From assembly GCA_050260355.1 (NCBI GenBank), contig JBLNBZ010000013.1, positions 1 to 25,194 of the forward strand: a DNA stretch of 25,194 nt. Reading direction: 5' to 3'. The notes beneath the pieces were generated by a model. The model did no database searches. It was given only the letters and a program-made list of their open reading frames with translations, and was not told where the DNA came from. Both the position numbers and the translations under genes were made by a program. The stretch is from CADEFX01 sp050260355. Its GTDB lineage: Bacteria; Pseudomonadota; Alphaproteobacteria; Rhizobiales; Hyphomicrobiaceae. Positions 16,502 to 24,247 of the stretch are shown in pieces. Positions within the stretch are counted from its first letter, which is position 1. Each line of letters opens with the position of its first letter.

Positions 16502-19171
16502 ATGACTGGCGTCAACGAGGTTCGCTCGACCTTCGTCGAGTTCTTCAAGCGGAACGGACACGAGCACGTGCCGTCGTCTCCGCTCGTGCCGCGCAACGAC
16601 CCGACCTTGATGTTCACCACCGCCGGGATGGTGCAATTCAAGAACACCTTCACCGGCCAGGAGACGCGCCCCTACAAGCGTGCCGTGACGGCGCAGAAGT
16701 GCGTGCGGGCGGGCGGCAAGCACAACGACCTCGACAATGTGGGCTACACGGCGCGCCACCACACGTTCTTCGAGATGCTCGGCAACTTCTCCTTCGGCGA
16801 CTACTTCAAGGAGCTGGCGATCCCGCTCGCGTGGGAGCTGGTCACCAAGGAGTACGGCCTCGATCCCAAGCGCCTGCTGGTTACCATCTATCACGACGAC
16901 GAGCAGGCCTATGGCATCTGGAAGAAGGTCACCGGGTTTTCCGACGACAAGATCATCCGCATCGCCACCTCGGACAACTTCTGGGCCATGGGCGATACGG
17001 GCCCGTGCGGGCCGTGCTCGGAGATCTTCTTCGACCACGGACCGAAGATCCCCGGAGGGCCTCCCGGCTCGGCGGATGCGGACGGCGACCGCTTCATCGA
17101 GATCTGGAATCTCGTGTTCATGCAGTTCGAGCAACGCGCGCCGGGCGATCGCGTGCCGCTGCCCAAGCCCTCCATCGACACCGGCATGGGACTCGAGCGC
17201 ATCTCGGCTGTGCTGCAGGGCACGCACGACAATTACGAGATCGACCTGTTCAAGGCGCTGATCGCCGCTTCGGTCGATGCGACCGGCGTGAAGGCGGAAG
17301 GTGAGCACAAGGCTTCGCATCGCGTGATCGCCGACCATCTGCGCGCAACGAGCTTCCTCATTGCCGATGGCGTGCTGCCGTCCAACGAGGGCCGCGGCTA
17401 CGTGCTGCGGCGCATCATGCGGCGCGCCATGCGCCATGCGCACCTGCTCGGCGCCAAGGAGCCGCTGATGTGGCGCCTGGTGCCGGCGCTCGTGCGCCAG
17501 ATGGGCGACACCTACACGGAGCTGGTGCGCGCGCAGCCGCTCATCACCGAGACGCTCAAGCTCGAGGAGACGCGTTTCCGCAAGACGCTGGAGCGCGGCC
17601 TCGGCCTGCTGGCCGAGGCGAGCAGCAAGCTCACCAGGGGCGCCACCTTCCCGGGCGACGTGGCCTTCCGCCTCTACGACACCTACGGCTTCCCGCTCGA
17701 CCTCACGCAGGATGCCTTGAAATCGCGCGGCATCAGCGTCGACACCGCGGCGTTCGATGCAGCGATGGAGAAGCAGAAGGAGGAGGCGCGCAAGGCCTGG
17801 AAAGGCTCCGGCGAGGCGGCGACCGAGACCGTCTGGTTCGAGATCAAGGAGAAAACGGGCTCAACCGAGTTCCTGGGCTACAACACCGAGCACGCGGAAG
17901 GCGAGGTTCGCGCCATCGTCAAGGGCGGCAAGGAGGCCAAAGCCCTTGCCAAGGGCGAGGAGGGCCAGATCGTCGTCAACCAGACGCCGTTCTATGGCGA
18001 GTCCGGCGGCCAGGTCGGCGATGCAGGCCTCATCAAGGGCGCGAAAGGCGCGCTGTTCCGTGTCAGCGATACGCAGAAGAAGCTCGGCGATCTGATCGTG
18101 CACGCCGGCGTTGTCGAGAGCGGCAGCTTCAAGGCGGGCGATGCGGTCGAGCTGATCGTCGACCATGAGCGCCGCACGGCCACGCGGGCCAATCACTCCG
18201 CGACGCATCTCGTGCACGAGGCGCTGCGCCAGGTGCTGGGCACGCACGTGGCGCAGAAAGGATCGCTGGTGGCGCCGGACCGTCTGCGCTTCGACATCTT
18301 GCATCCCAAGCCCATCGCAGCCGACGAGCTGAAGGCGGTTGAGGACCTCGCCAATGCCATCGTGTTGCAGAATGCGCCGGTCGAGACGCGGCTGATGGCT
18401 CTCGAGGATGCCATGCAGACCGGCGCCATGGCGCTGTTCGGCGAGAAGTACGGCGACGAGGTGCGCGTCGTGTCGATGGGCATCGGCGAAGCCGGCCCCA
18501 AGGCGAACAAGGCATGGAGCGTGGAGCTGTGCGGCGGCACGCACGTGAGGCGGACCGGCGACATCGGGCTCATCCGCATCGTCGGCGAGAGTGCGTCGGC
18601 GGCCGGTGTGCGCCGCATCGAGGCCCTGACGGCGCAAGGTGCGCGCAACTATCTGGCAACCCAGGACGAGCGCGTGCGGGAGCTTGCAGCACTCATGCGT
18701 ACCAGACCCGAAGAGGTGGTCGCGCGCGTGAAGGCGCTTCTCGATGAGCGCAAGGCGCTGGAGAAGCAGCTCGCCGACTCACGGCGCCAGGCGGCGCTGG
18801 GCGCAAGCTCGGGCAACGGGGCCGCCGGTGCTGCGGCCATTCGCACCGTGGGCAAGGTCAAGCTGCTGGCGCGCACGGTGCAGGGATTGAACCCCAAGGA
18901 TCTGCGCGGGCTCGTCGATGACGGCAAGAAGCAGGTCGGCTCCGGCGTCGTCGCCATCGTCGGCGTGACCGAGGACGGCAAGGCCGGGCTCGCCGTCGGC
19001 GTCACCGACGATCTCGTCAAGAGCTTGAGCGCGGTCGATCTGGTCAAGGCCGGTGCCGAGGCGCTGGGCGGCAAGGGCGGCGGCGGCAGGCCCGACATGG
19101 CTCAGGCCGGCGGGCCGGACGGGACCAAGGCGGATGCGGCGCTGAAGGCGATCGAGGCAAAGCTCGCCTGA
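16502..19171 (+). CDS. alaS: Alanine--tRNA ligase (alanyl-tRNA synthetase)
   Basis: AlaS charges tRNA-Ala with alanine using ATP and removes mischarged Ser and Gly. The 889-residue product is full length for bacteria. The class II catalytic core begins at MTGVNEVRSTFVEFFKRNGH and includes FTTAGMVQFKNTF, ARHHTFFEMLGNFSFGDYFK and the GYVLRRIMRRAMRHA region. The editing domain has the zinc-binding HSATH motif (H565, H569) and CGGTH (C677, H681). The C-terminal C-Ala domain ends the protein. ATG at 16502 matches the family start exactly; the frame is open upstream to 16391 but that part is not conserved. The Shine-Dalgarno sequence is weak (GAGAG). It follows recA with a 268-bp gap, a conserved order in many Hyphomicrobiales. 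The gene behind it is convergent. All key residues are intact. Confidence 0.98.
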   Translation: MTGVNEVRSTFVEFFKRNGHEHVPSSPLVPRNDPTLMFTTAGMVQFKNTFTGQETRPYKRAVTAQKCVRAGGKHNDLDNVGYTARHHTFFEMLGNFSFGDYFKELAIPLAWELVTKEYGLDPKRLLVTIYHDDEQAYGIWKKVTGFSDDKIIRIATSDNFWAMGDTGPCGPCSEIFFDHGPKIPGGPPGSADADGDRFIEIWNLVFMQFEQRAPGDRVPLPKPSIDTGMGLERISAVLQGTHDNYEIDLFKALIAASVDATGVKAEGEHKASHRVIADHLRATSFLIADGVLPSNEGRGYVLRRIMRRAMRHAHLLGAKEPLMWRLVPALVRQMGDTYTELVRAQPLITETLKLEETRFRKTLERGLGLLAEASSKLTRGATFPGDVAFRLYDTYGFPLDLTQDALKSRGISVDTAAFDAAMEKQKEEARKAWKGSGEAATETVWFEIKEKTGSTEFLGYNTEHAEGEVRAIVKGGKEAKALAKGEEGQIVVNQTPFYGESGGQVGDAGLIKGAKGALFRVSDTQKKLGDLIVHAGVVESGSFKAGDAVELIVDHERRTATRANHSATHLVHEALRQVLGTHVAQKGSLVAPDRLRFDILHPKPIAADELKAVEDLANAIVLQNAPVETRLMALEDAMQTGAMALFGEKYGDEVRVVSMGIGEAGPKANKAWSVELCGGTHVRRTGDIGLIRIVGESASAAGVRRIEALTAQGARNYLATQDERVRELAALMRTRPEEVVARVKALLDERKALEKQLADSRRQAALGASSGNGAAGAAAIRTVGKVKLLARTVQGLNPKDLRGLVDDGKKQVGSGVVAIVGVTEDGKAGLAVGVTDDLVKSLSAVDLVKAGAEALGGKGGGGRPDMAQAGGPDGTKADAALKAIEAKLA

Positions 19172-19192
19172 CCCTCGTCGGCTGATCTGCCG

Positions 19193-20173
19193 CTAGCGGC
19201 GCGCGGCCAGCGCCGGAGCGATCCGATCGATCCGATTGGTCCAGATCCCGCCGGAGAAGTCGCGCGGGATCTGGTCGAGCTGCTCGACCTCGTCGATGCC
19301 GGTGGAGAATTCCCCTCCGCGCCACGGACCGAGGACATAGACCTCGCTCGACGCCTTGCGCATGCGACCCAGGAAGCGGCCGGGCCAGCCCCAGAGCCAA
19401 TGCGCGTAGTTGAGCGGGACGAGAATGAGACTGTTGCGGCAAGCAGCGGGCACATAGCCGGTCCAGCCGATGGCTGCATAGCGTAGCAGGCACTGCTTGA
19501 GCCCGTCTGCGTGCATGGTCTTGAGGCCAGGCAATCGCGCCCGCACCACGTCCACCGGGCGCGCTCCGCCATACACGATGATGCGGCCGAGCTGGTCGGA
19601 GGCGAGACGGCTCAGGCGCTGGGCCAGCAGCTCACCCTCGTGCGGATCGTTGCTCTTGATGTGGATGAGCAGGCGCCGGTTGGCGAACTCCGCCAGAACT
19701 TCATCGAGGGAGGGCATCAGTCCCACGCCCTTGCCCCGAAAGGGAAACGTGCGCCCGCCGTCAGCGGTATAGCCGTAGCCGATATCGAGCGCCTTGAGCG
19801 CGGCGAGGGAGAGGTCGCGCGTGACGCCTTTGCCGTTGGTGCGGCAATCGACGGTCCAGTCGTGGAAGACGGCAAGCTGACCATCGGCCGTCGGATGAAT
19901 ATCCAGCTCGACGATCTCCGCGCCGAGCGTGAACGCGGCACGCATCGACGCCAGCGTGTTCTCGATGTAGGGGTGCTCCGGCGGATGGATGCGCGCCGCC
20001 GTGCAGGTGTCTGCCTTTAGGTCGGTGCTGCTGAATGTTTGTGCCAATCCTCTGTGGGCGAGCAATTTCGGCGTGCCGGAGCCGGGCGCCGTCAGCAATG
20101 TGGTGTTGTTCAGGAAGGCAAAGGCACTTATCAACAGAAGTGCGGCTGCGGCGCAAGCCAGCGGTTGCCTCAT
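19193..20173 (-). CDS. Glycerophosphodiester phosphodiesterase (GDPD), membrane-anchored or secreted
   Basis: A 326-residue enzyme of the glycerophosphodiester phosphodiesterase family, which hydrolyses deacylated phospholipids to glycerol 3-phosphate and an alcohol. The N-terminal apolar stretch (about 5-22, LACAAAALLLISAFAFL) is a signal peptide or anchor, so the enzyme acts outside the cytoplasm. Catalytic residues are recognisable: His40 in AHRG, Glu71 in ENT, Glu89 and Asp91 in VELDIH, and His104 in FHD. This is the metal-binding and acid/base set of the TIM-barrel family. A longer loop than usual (about 42-70) separates HRG from ENT. ATG at 20173 has AGAGGA about 8 bases upstream. It is convergent with alaS and divergent from the antiporter pair, so it is transcribed alone. 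Substrate preference cannot be read from the sequence. Confidence 0.88.
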   Translation of the reverse strand: MRQPLACAAAALLLISAFAFLNNTTLLTAPGSGTPKLLAHRGLAQTFSSTDLKADTCTAARIHPPEHPYIENTLASMRAAFTLGAEIVELDIHPTADGQLAVFHDWTVDCRTNGKGVTRDLSLAALKALDIGYGYTADGGRTFPFRGKGVGLMPSLDEVLAEFANRRLLIHIKSNDPHEGELLAQRLSRLASDQLGRIIVYGGARPVDVVRARLPGLKTMHADGLKQCLLRYAAIGWTGYVPAACRNSLILVPLNYAHWLWGWPGRFLGRMRKASSEVYVLGPWRGGEFSTGIDEVEQLDQIPRDFSGGIWTNRIDRIAPALAARR

Positions 20174-20294
20174 GCGGCATCCTCTTTGGTTGGCGCCGCA
20201 AGCTCCGCGCCCAATCTGGCGAAAGGGCGGCGATGGAAGAGCGTGTGCGTCGCAGGCGGCGAAGGCGGCTGAGGCGCCGGAAGGGAGCTCGAGA

Positions 20295-22001
20295 ATGCCT
20301 CACCACACACCGCTGATCTCCACGATCGTGGTGGGCCTGGTGCTGGCGTTCGCGCTCGGCGTGCTGGCGAACCGCGTGCGGATCTCGCCGCTGGTCGGCT
20401 ATCTGCTGGCGGGCGTGCTGGTTGGTCCGTTCACGCCCGGTTTCGTGGCCGACCAGTCGCTTGCCAACGATCTCGCCGAAATCGGCGTCATCCTGCTGAT
20501 GTTCGGCGTGGGTCTGCACTTCACGCCCGAGGAGCTGCTTTCGGTCCGCGGCATCGCCATTCCGGGCGCCATTGCTCAGATCCTGGTGGCCACGCTGCTG
20601 GGAATGGGGCTCGCCAGCTATCTTGGCTGGTCGGTCGGCGCGGGCCTGGTGTTCGGCCTCGCCTTGTCGGTGGCCAGCACCGTGGTGCTGCTACGGGCGC
20701 TGCAGGAGCGGCGGCTGGTCGACACCGAGCGTGGGCGCATCGCAGTTGGATGGCTCGTGGTCGAAGACTTCGCCATGGTGCTGACGCTGGTGTTGCTGCC
20801 GGCGTTGGCGGGCATCCTGAAAGGCAACGCCGGAGCCGGCGCGGCCGCGCTGGCGCTGCCGATCCTGGCGACGCTGGGCAAGGTGGCCGCTTTCGTTGCC
20901 GTCATGCTGGCGATCGGCAAGCGCGTCATTCCCTGGATTTTGCATTACGTGGCGCATGCGGGCTCGCGCGAGCTCTTTCGCCTGGCCGTGCTGGCGATCG
21001 CACTGGGCGTTGCCTACGGTGCCAGCACGTTGTTCGACGTATCGTTCGCGCTCGGCGCCTTCTTCGCCGGGATGATCCTGAGCGAGTCCGAGCTCAGCCA
21101 GCGCGCAGCCTCCGAGACGCTGCCGCTCAGGGACGCCTTCGCGGTGCTGTTTTTCGTCTCGGTCGGCATGCTCGTCGATCCGAGCATTGTCGTGCGCGAG
21201 CTCGGACCATTGCTCGGCGCCGTCCTGATCGTCATCGTCGGCAAGTCTGTCGCCGCGTTCGTGATCGTGCGCCTGTTCGGGTATCCCTCCTCCACGGCGC
21301 TGACCATCTCTGCAAGCCTGGCGCAGATCGGAGAATTCTCGTTCATTCTGGCCGGGCTGGGCGTGGGACTCGAGCTGTTGCCCGAGCGCGGGCGCGATCT
21401 GATCCTGGCCGCGGCGATCATCTCGATCCTCGTCAATCCTCTGCTGTTCGCGGCGCTCGACTGGTATCTCGCGAGGTGTGAGGCCGCGCATGCCGGCGAC
21501 GTGGAGGGGACGGCCGAGAGCGTGCAAGCAAGCCGCCAGCCGCTGGCGCCGACGCATCTGCGCGATCACGTCGTGCTCGTGGGACACGGGCGCGTTGGTA
21601 GCGTTGTCAGCGCCGGTCTCAAGGAAGCGGGCATGCCGCTGCTCGTCATCGAGTCGAACGAGGACCTCGCCGCCAAGCTGAAGGAGACCGGGTCGGAGGT
21701 CATCAGTGGCAACGCGGCCGATCCCGACGTCGTCAAGGCTGCCAACTTTGCCGCCGCGCGATACCTTATCGTTGCCATTCCAGACGTCTTCGAAGGCGGG
21801 CAGGTGGTGGAGCAGGCGCGAGCCATCAACGCCGCGCTGTTCATCACGGCTCGTGCTCATTCGGAGGAGGAGATCGCGCATCTCCAGAAGCGCGGGGCGA
21901 CCTCGGTCATCATGGGTGAGCACGAGATCGCCAAGGCCATGCTCGCGGCGATCCATCCGGCCTCCGGATCGCCGCGTGACCAGGCACAAGCGGGAGGATG
22001 A
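20295..22001 (+). CDS. CPA2-family cation:proton antiporter, YbaL-like
   Basis: A 568-residue inner-membrane antiporter of the monovalent cation:proton antiporter-2 family. The N-terminal part (about 1-395) has around 12 apolar segments, including SPLVGYLLAGVLVGPFTPGF, LMFGVGLHFTPEEL, and ALGAFFAGMILSESELS, which place it closest to YbaL/KefB. The C-terminal RCK (TrkA-N) domain has GHGRVG at about 430-435 for NAD(H) or other nucleotide binding, and ends near residue 555. ATG at 20295 has AAGGGAG (20281-20287) 7 bases upstream; the long open frame before it is not coding. A second antiporter starts 6 bp downstream, so the two form an operon. The transported ion is probably K+ or Na+ against H+, but this cannot be decided by inspection. 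No KefF/KefG flavodoxin partner gene is adjacent. Confidence 0.9.
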   Translation: MPHHTPLISTIVVGLVLAFALGVLANRVRISPLVGYLLAGVLVGPFTPGFVADQSLANDLAEIGVILLMFGVGLHFTPEELLSVRGIAIPGAIAQILVATLLGMGLASYLGWSVGAGLVFGLALSVASTVVLLRALQERRLVDTERGRIAVGWLVVEDFAMVLTLVLLPALAGILKGNAGAGAAALALPILATLGKVAAFVAVMLAIGKRVIPWILHYVAHAGSRELFRLAVLAIALGVAYGASTLFDVSFALGAFFAGMILSESELSQRAASETLPLRDAFAVLFFVSVGMLVDPSIVVRELGPLLGAVLIVIVGKSVAAFVIVRLFGYPSSTALTISASLAQIGEFSFILAGLGVGLELLPERGRDLILAAAIISILVNPLLFAALDWYLARCEAAHAGDVEGTAESVQASRQPLAPTHLRDHVVLVGHGRVGSVVSAGLKEAGMPLLVIESNEDLAAKLKETGSEVISGNAADPDVVKAANFAAARYLIVAIPDVFEGGQVVEQARAINAALFITARAHSEEEIAHLQKRGATSVIMGEHEIAKAMLAAIHPASGSPRDQAQAGG

Positions 22002-22007
22002 CGATCC

Positions 22008-23801
22008 ATGGCGGCCTCGACAACCGATCCCGCCGTCTTCAAGGACGCGATGATCCTGCTGGCGACGGCGGCAGTGATCGTCCCGCTCGTCAAGCGCTGG
22101 AAGGTAAGCCCCGTGCTGGCGTTTCTGCTCGCCGGCACGGCACTCGGGCCCAGAGGCCTGGGCGCGGTGCACGGCGTGCCGTTGCTCGACTGGATCACGG
22201 TCGGCGACGAGAAGGGTCTCGGGGTCATCGGAGAGCTCGGCGTCGTCTTTCTGCTGTTCCTGATCGGCTTGGAGCTGTCGTCAGCGCGTCTGTTGACCAT
22301 GCGCCGGCTGGTGTTCGGTCTCGGCAGCCTGCAGGTTGTGGTTTCCGCGATCCCGATCGGCCTGGCTGCAGTCTATTTCGGTGCGCACCCCGGAGCTGCC
22401 GTTCTCATCGGCGCAAGTCTGGCACTGTCCTCGACCGCGATCGTCGTGGAGGTCCTGTCGCAGCAGCGGCGGCTGACGAGCTCGACGGGCCGGGTGAGTT
22501 TCGCCGTCCTGCTGCTGCAGGACCTGGCCGTCATGCCGCTGCTGTTCCTGGTGACCCTCCTCGGGCCCGGCCAGCAGGGCTCTCTGATGGGCAGCATCGC
22601 CCAAGCCTTCGGCCAGGCCGGACTTGCGGTTGCGGTGATCGTAGGCGCGGGCTGGCTGGTGATGCGGCCGCTGTTTCGCCTCGTTGCATCGAGCGGGAGC
22701 GTGGAGCTGTTCGTCGCCGCCACGCTATTCGTTGCCGTCGGCAGTGGGTTGCTTTCGGCTGCGGCGGGCCTGTCGATGACACTCGGCGCATTCCTGGCCG
22801 GGCTGCTGCTGGCGGAGACCGAATACCGCAAGGCCATCGAGGCGACGGTGGAGCCGTTCAAGGGGCTGCTGCTCGGCGTCTTCTTCTTTTCGGTCGGCAT
22901 GAGCATCGACGTGCAGTGGATGGCGCAACATCCCATCCCTGTGCTCGGAGCGACGGCAGCTCTGCTTCTTCTCAAGGGAGCAATCTTCGCTGCGCTCGCG
23001 AGGCCCTTCGGAGTGTCGTGGCGCAGTGCCATCGAAAGCGCGTTCCTGCTGGCGCCTGGCGGCGAGTTCGCCTTCATCGTCATCGGGCTCGCCATGACGT
23101 GGGGTGTCATTCAGCCCGACACGGGCACGTTCGCGGTCGCGATCACGACCCTCACCATGGCCCTCATCCCGATCCTGGATCGCGCGGGACGCTGGACGGC
23201 CGCGCGGCTCGTGCCGGCGGCACGGGCGGATCCCGAGACGCTGGTGGCGCCGCCCGCCGACATTGCACCGAGGGCGCTGGTGATCGGGCACGGTCGCGTG
23301 GGCGAGCTCGTTTCCGATATGCTCGGTCGTCATCGCGTCCAGCATTTGGTCACGGAGCGCGATGCCAAGCTCGTCGCGGCCTGGCGCAAGCGGGGGCGGC
23401 CGATCTATTTCGGTGACGCGAAGAATCCCGAGTTCCTGAAGCGCTGCGGCATCGAGGACGCGGCCGCGGTCATCATCACCATCCACCAGCAACACGAGAT
23501 CGATGAGCTGGTGCAGGTCGTGCGCTCACTGCGCCAGGATATCGTCATCGTAGCGCGCGCACGCGACGCCAAACATGCCAGCCATCTCTACGATCTCGGC
23601 GTTACCGATGCGGTGCCGGAGACGATCGAAGCCAGCCTTCAGCTTTCCGAGGCGGCGCTCGTGGGGCTGGGCGTGCCCGCCGGGCCCGTGATCGCCTCGA
23701 TCCATGAAAAGCGTGACGAGTTCCGCGCCGTCTTGCAGGCCGCCGCGGGGCGAAAGACCTTGGCCATCAGGCCCAGCCAGCGCAAGCGGGCGACCGAGTA
23801 G
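22008..23801 (+). CDS. CPA2-family cation:proton antiporter, KefB/KefC-like
   Basis: A second, distinct antiporter of 597 residues, closer to KefB/KefC. The membrane domain (about 15-400) includes SPVLAFLLAGTALGPRGLGA, FLLFLIGLELSSARL and LGAFLAGLLLAETEYR, the typical Kef motifs. FLLAPGGEFAFIVIGLA follows in the second half. The C-terminal RCK domain starts with VIGHGRVGELV (GHGRVG about 427-432) and continues to about 545. In E. coli such domains bind glutathione adducts and gate K+ efflux. The start ATG at 22008 has GGGAGG (21992-21997) overlapping the stop region of the first antiporter; only 6 bp separate the genes, so they are co-transcribed. Sequence identity between the two is modest, so this is not a recent duplication. 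No KefF-type activator is present. Specificity and gating ligand are unknown. Confidence 0.9.
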   Translation: MAASTTDPAVFKDAMILLATAAVIVPLVKRWKVSPVLAFLLAGTALGPRGLGAVHGVPLLDWITVGDEKGLGVIGELGVVFLLFLIGLELSSARLLTMRRLVFGLGSLQVVVSAIPIGLAAVYFGAHPGAAVLIGASLALSSTAIVVEVLSQQRRLTSSTGRVSFAVLLLQDLAVMPLLFLVTLLGPGQQGSLMGSIAQAFGQAGLAVAVIVGAGWLVMRPLFRLVASSGSVELFVAATLFVAVGSGLLSAAAGLSMTLGAFLAGLLLAETEYRKAIEATVEPFKGLLLGVFFFSVGMSIDVQWMAQHPIPVLGATAALLLLKGAIFAALARPFGVSWRSAIESAFLLAPGGEFAFIVIGLAMTWGVIQPDTGTFAVAITTLTMALIPILDRAGRWTAARLVPAARADPETLVAPPADIAPRALVIGHGRVGELVSDMLGRHRVQHLVTERDAKLVAAWRKRGRPIYFGDAKNPEFLKRCGIEDAAAVIITIHQQHEIDELVQVVRSLRQDIVIVARARDAKHASHLYDLGVTDAVPETIEASLQLSEAALVGLGVPAGPVIASIHEKRDEFRAVLQAAAGRKTLAIRPSQRKRATE

Positions 23802-23878
23802 CCGGCCGGCGCGCCCGTTCGGCTAAGGGGGGGGCAGGACCGGCCGGGCTGGCGATCAAACTGGTGTCAGCGATGCGT

Positions 23879-23904
23879 GGGGGGAGGCCCGAGGAACGCC
23901 CCCC
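23879..23904 (+). terminator. Possible hairpin after the antiporter operon
   Basis: Six G (23879-23884) face six C (23899-23904) across a 14-base loop, followed by a TTCTTT stretch some 12 bases later. An alternative fold pairs CCGAGG (23889-23894) with CCTCGG (23903-23908). It sits between the second antiporter stop and the next small gene. The U-rich part is not adjacent, so the call is weak. Confidence 0.25.
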
Positions 23905-23961
23905 TCGGCTTCCGCGTTCTTTCGCCTGAGCAGTTTATTGAACGACTGACAGGAGCAGAGA

Positions 23962-24213
23962 ATGCCCCGACGTAGCAGCGGCGTGGGCGCCTTGTTAACG
24001 GTCGCGAGTCTTACGCTGATCGCTGTAGCGTTCGCCGTTCCCAAGCTTCGAGCAAATGCAGGCTCGATCATCCCGGTGCTGATCGCGGTGAGCATACTGG
24101 GCGGGCTCGCGGTGGCGTATTGGCGGCATGCCGGCTCGCGTCCCGCCGAAGACTATCGCAAGCGTCACCAGAGGCTCGCCGGGCCGAGGCCCGGCGCCCA
24201 TCTGCCGTCATAA
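23962..24213 (+). CDS. Small two-helix membrane protein of unknown function
   Basis: An 83-residue protein that I do not recognise. After a short basic N-terminus (MPRRSSG) come two apolar segments (about 8-27, VGALLTVASLTLIAVAFAVP; about 34-53, GSIIPVLIAVSILGGLAVAY) joined by a short KLRANA loop, then a basic tail. The hairpin would put both ends in the cytoplasm by the positive-inside rule. The start is supported by AGGAG (23951-23955), 6 bases before the ATG at 23962. A 160-bp gap separates it from the antiporters upstream, and it converges on icd. Codon use resembles the surrounding genes, which supports coding. The function is unknown; a role linked to the antiporters is possible but only by position. 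Confidence 0.65.
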   Translation: MPRRSSGVGALLTVASLTLIAVAFAVPKLRANAGSIIPVLIAVSILGGLAVAYWRHAGSRPAEDYRKRHQRLAGPRPGAHLPS

Positions 24214-24247
24214 AGCCAAGAAGCGAAGCCTCGGGAATGAAACCCGC

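Noticed and set aside
19189..19200. 12-bp perfect palindrome GCCGCTAGCGGC at the alaS/GDPD junction
   Set aside because: It overlaps the stop codon of the phosphodiesterase gene and has no loop or U tract; short GC palindromes are expected in such DNA.
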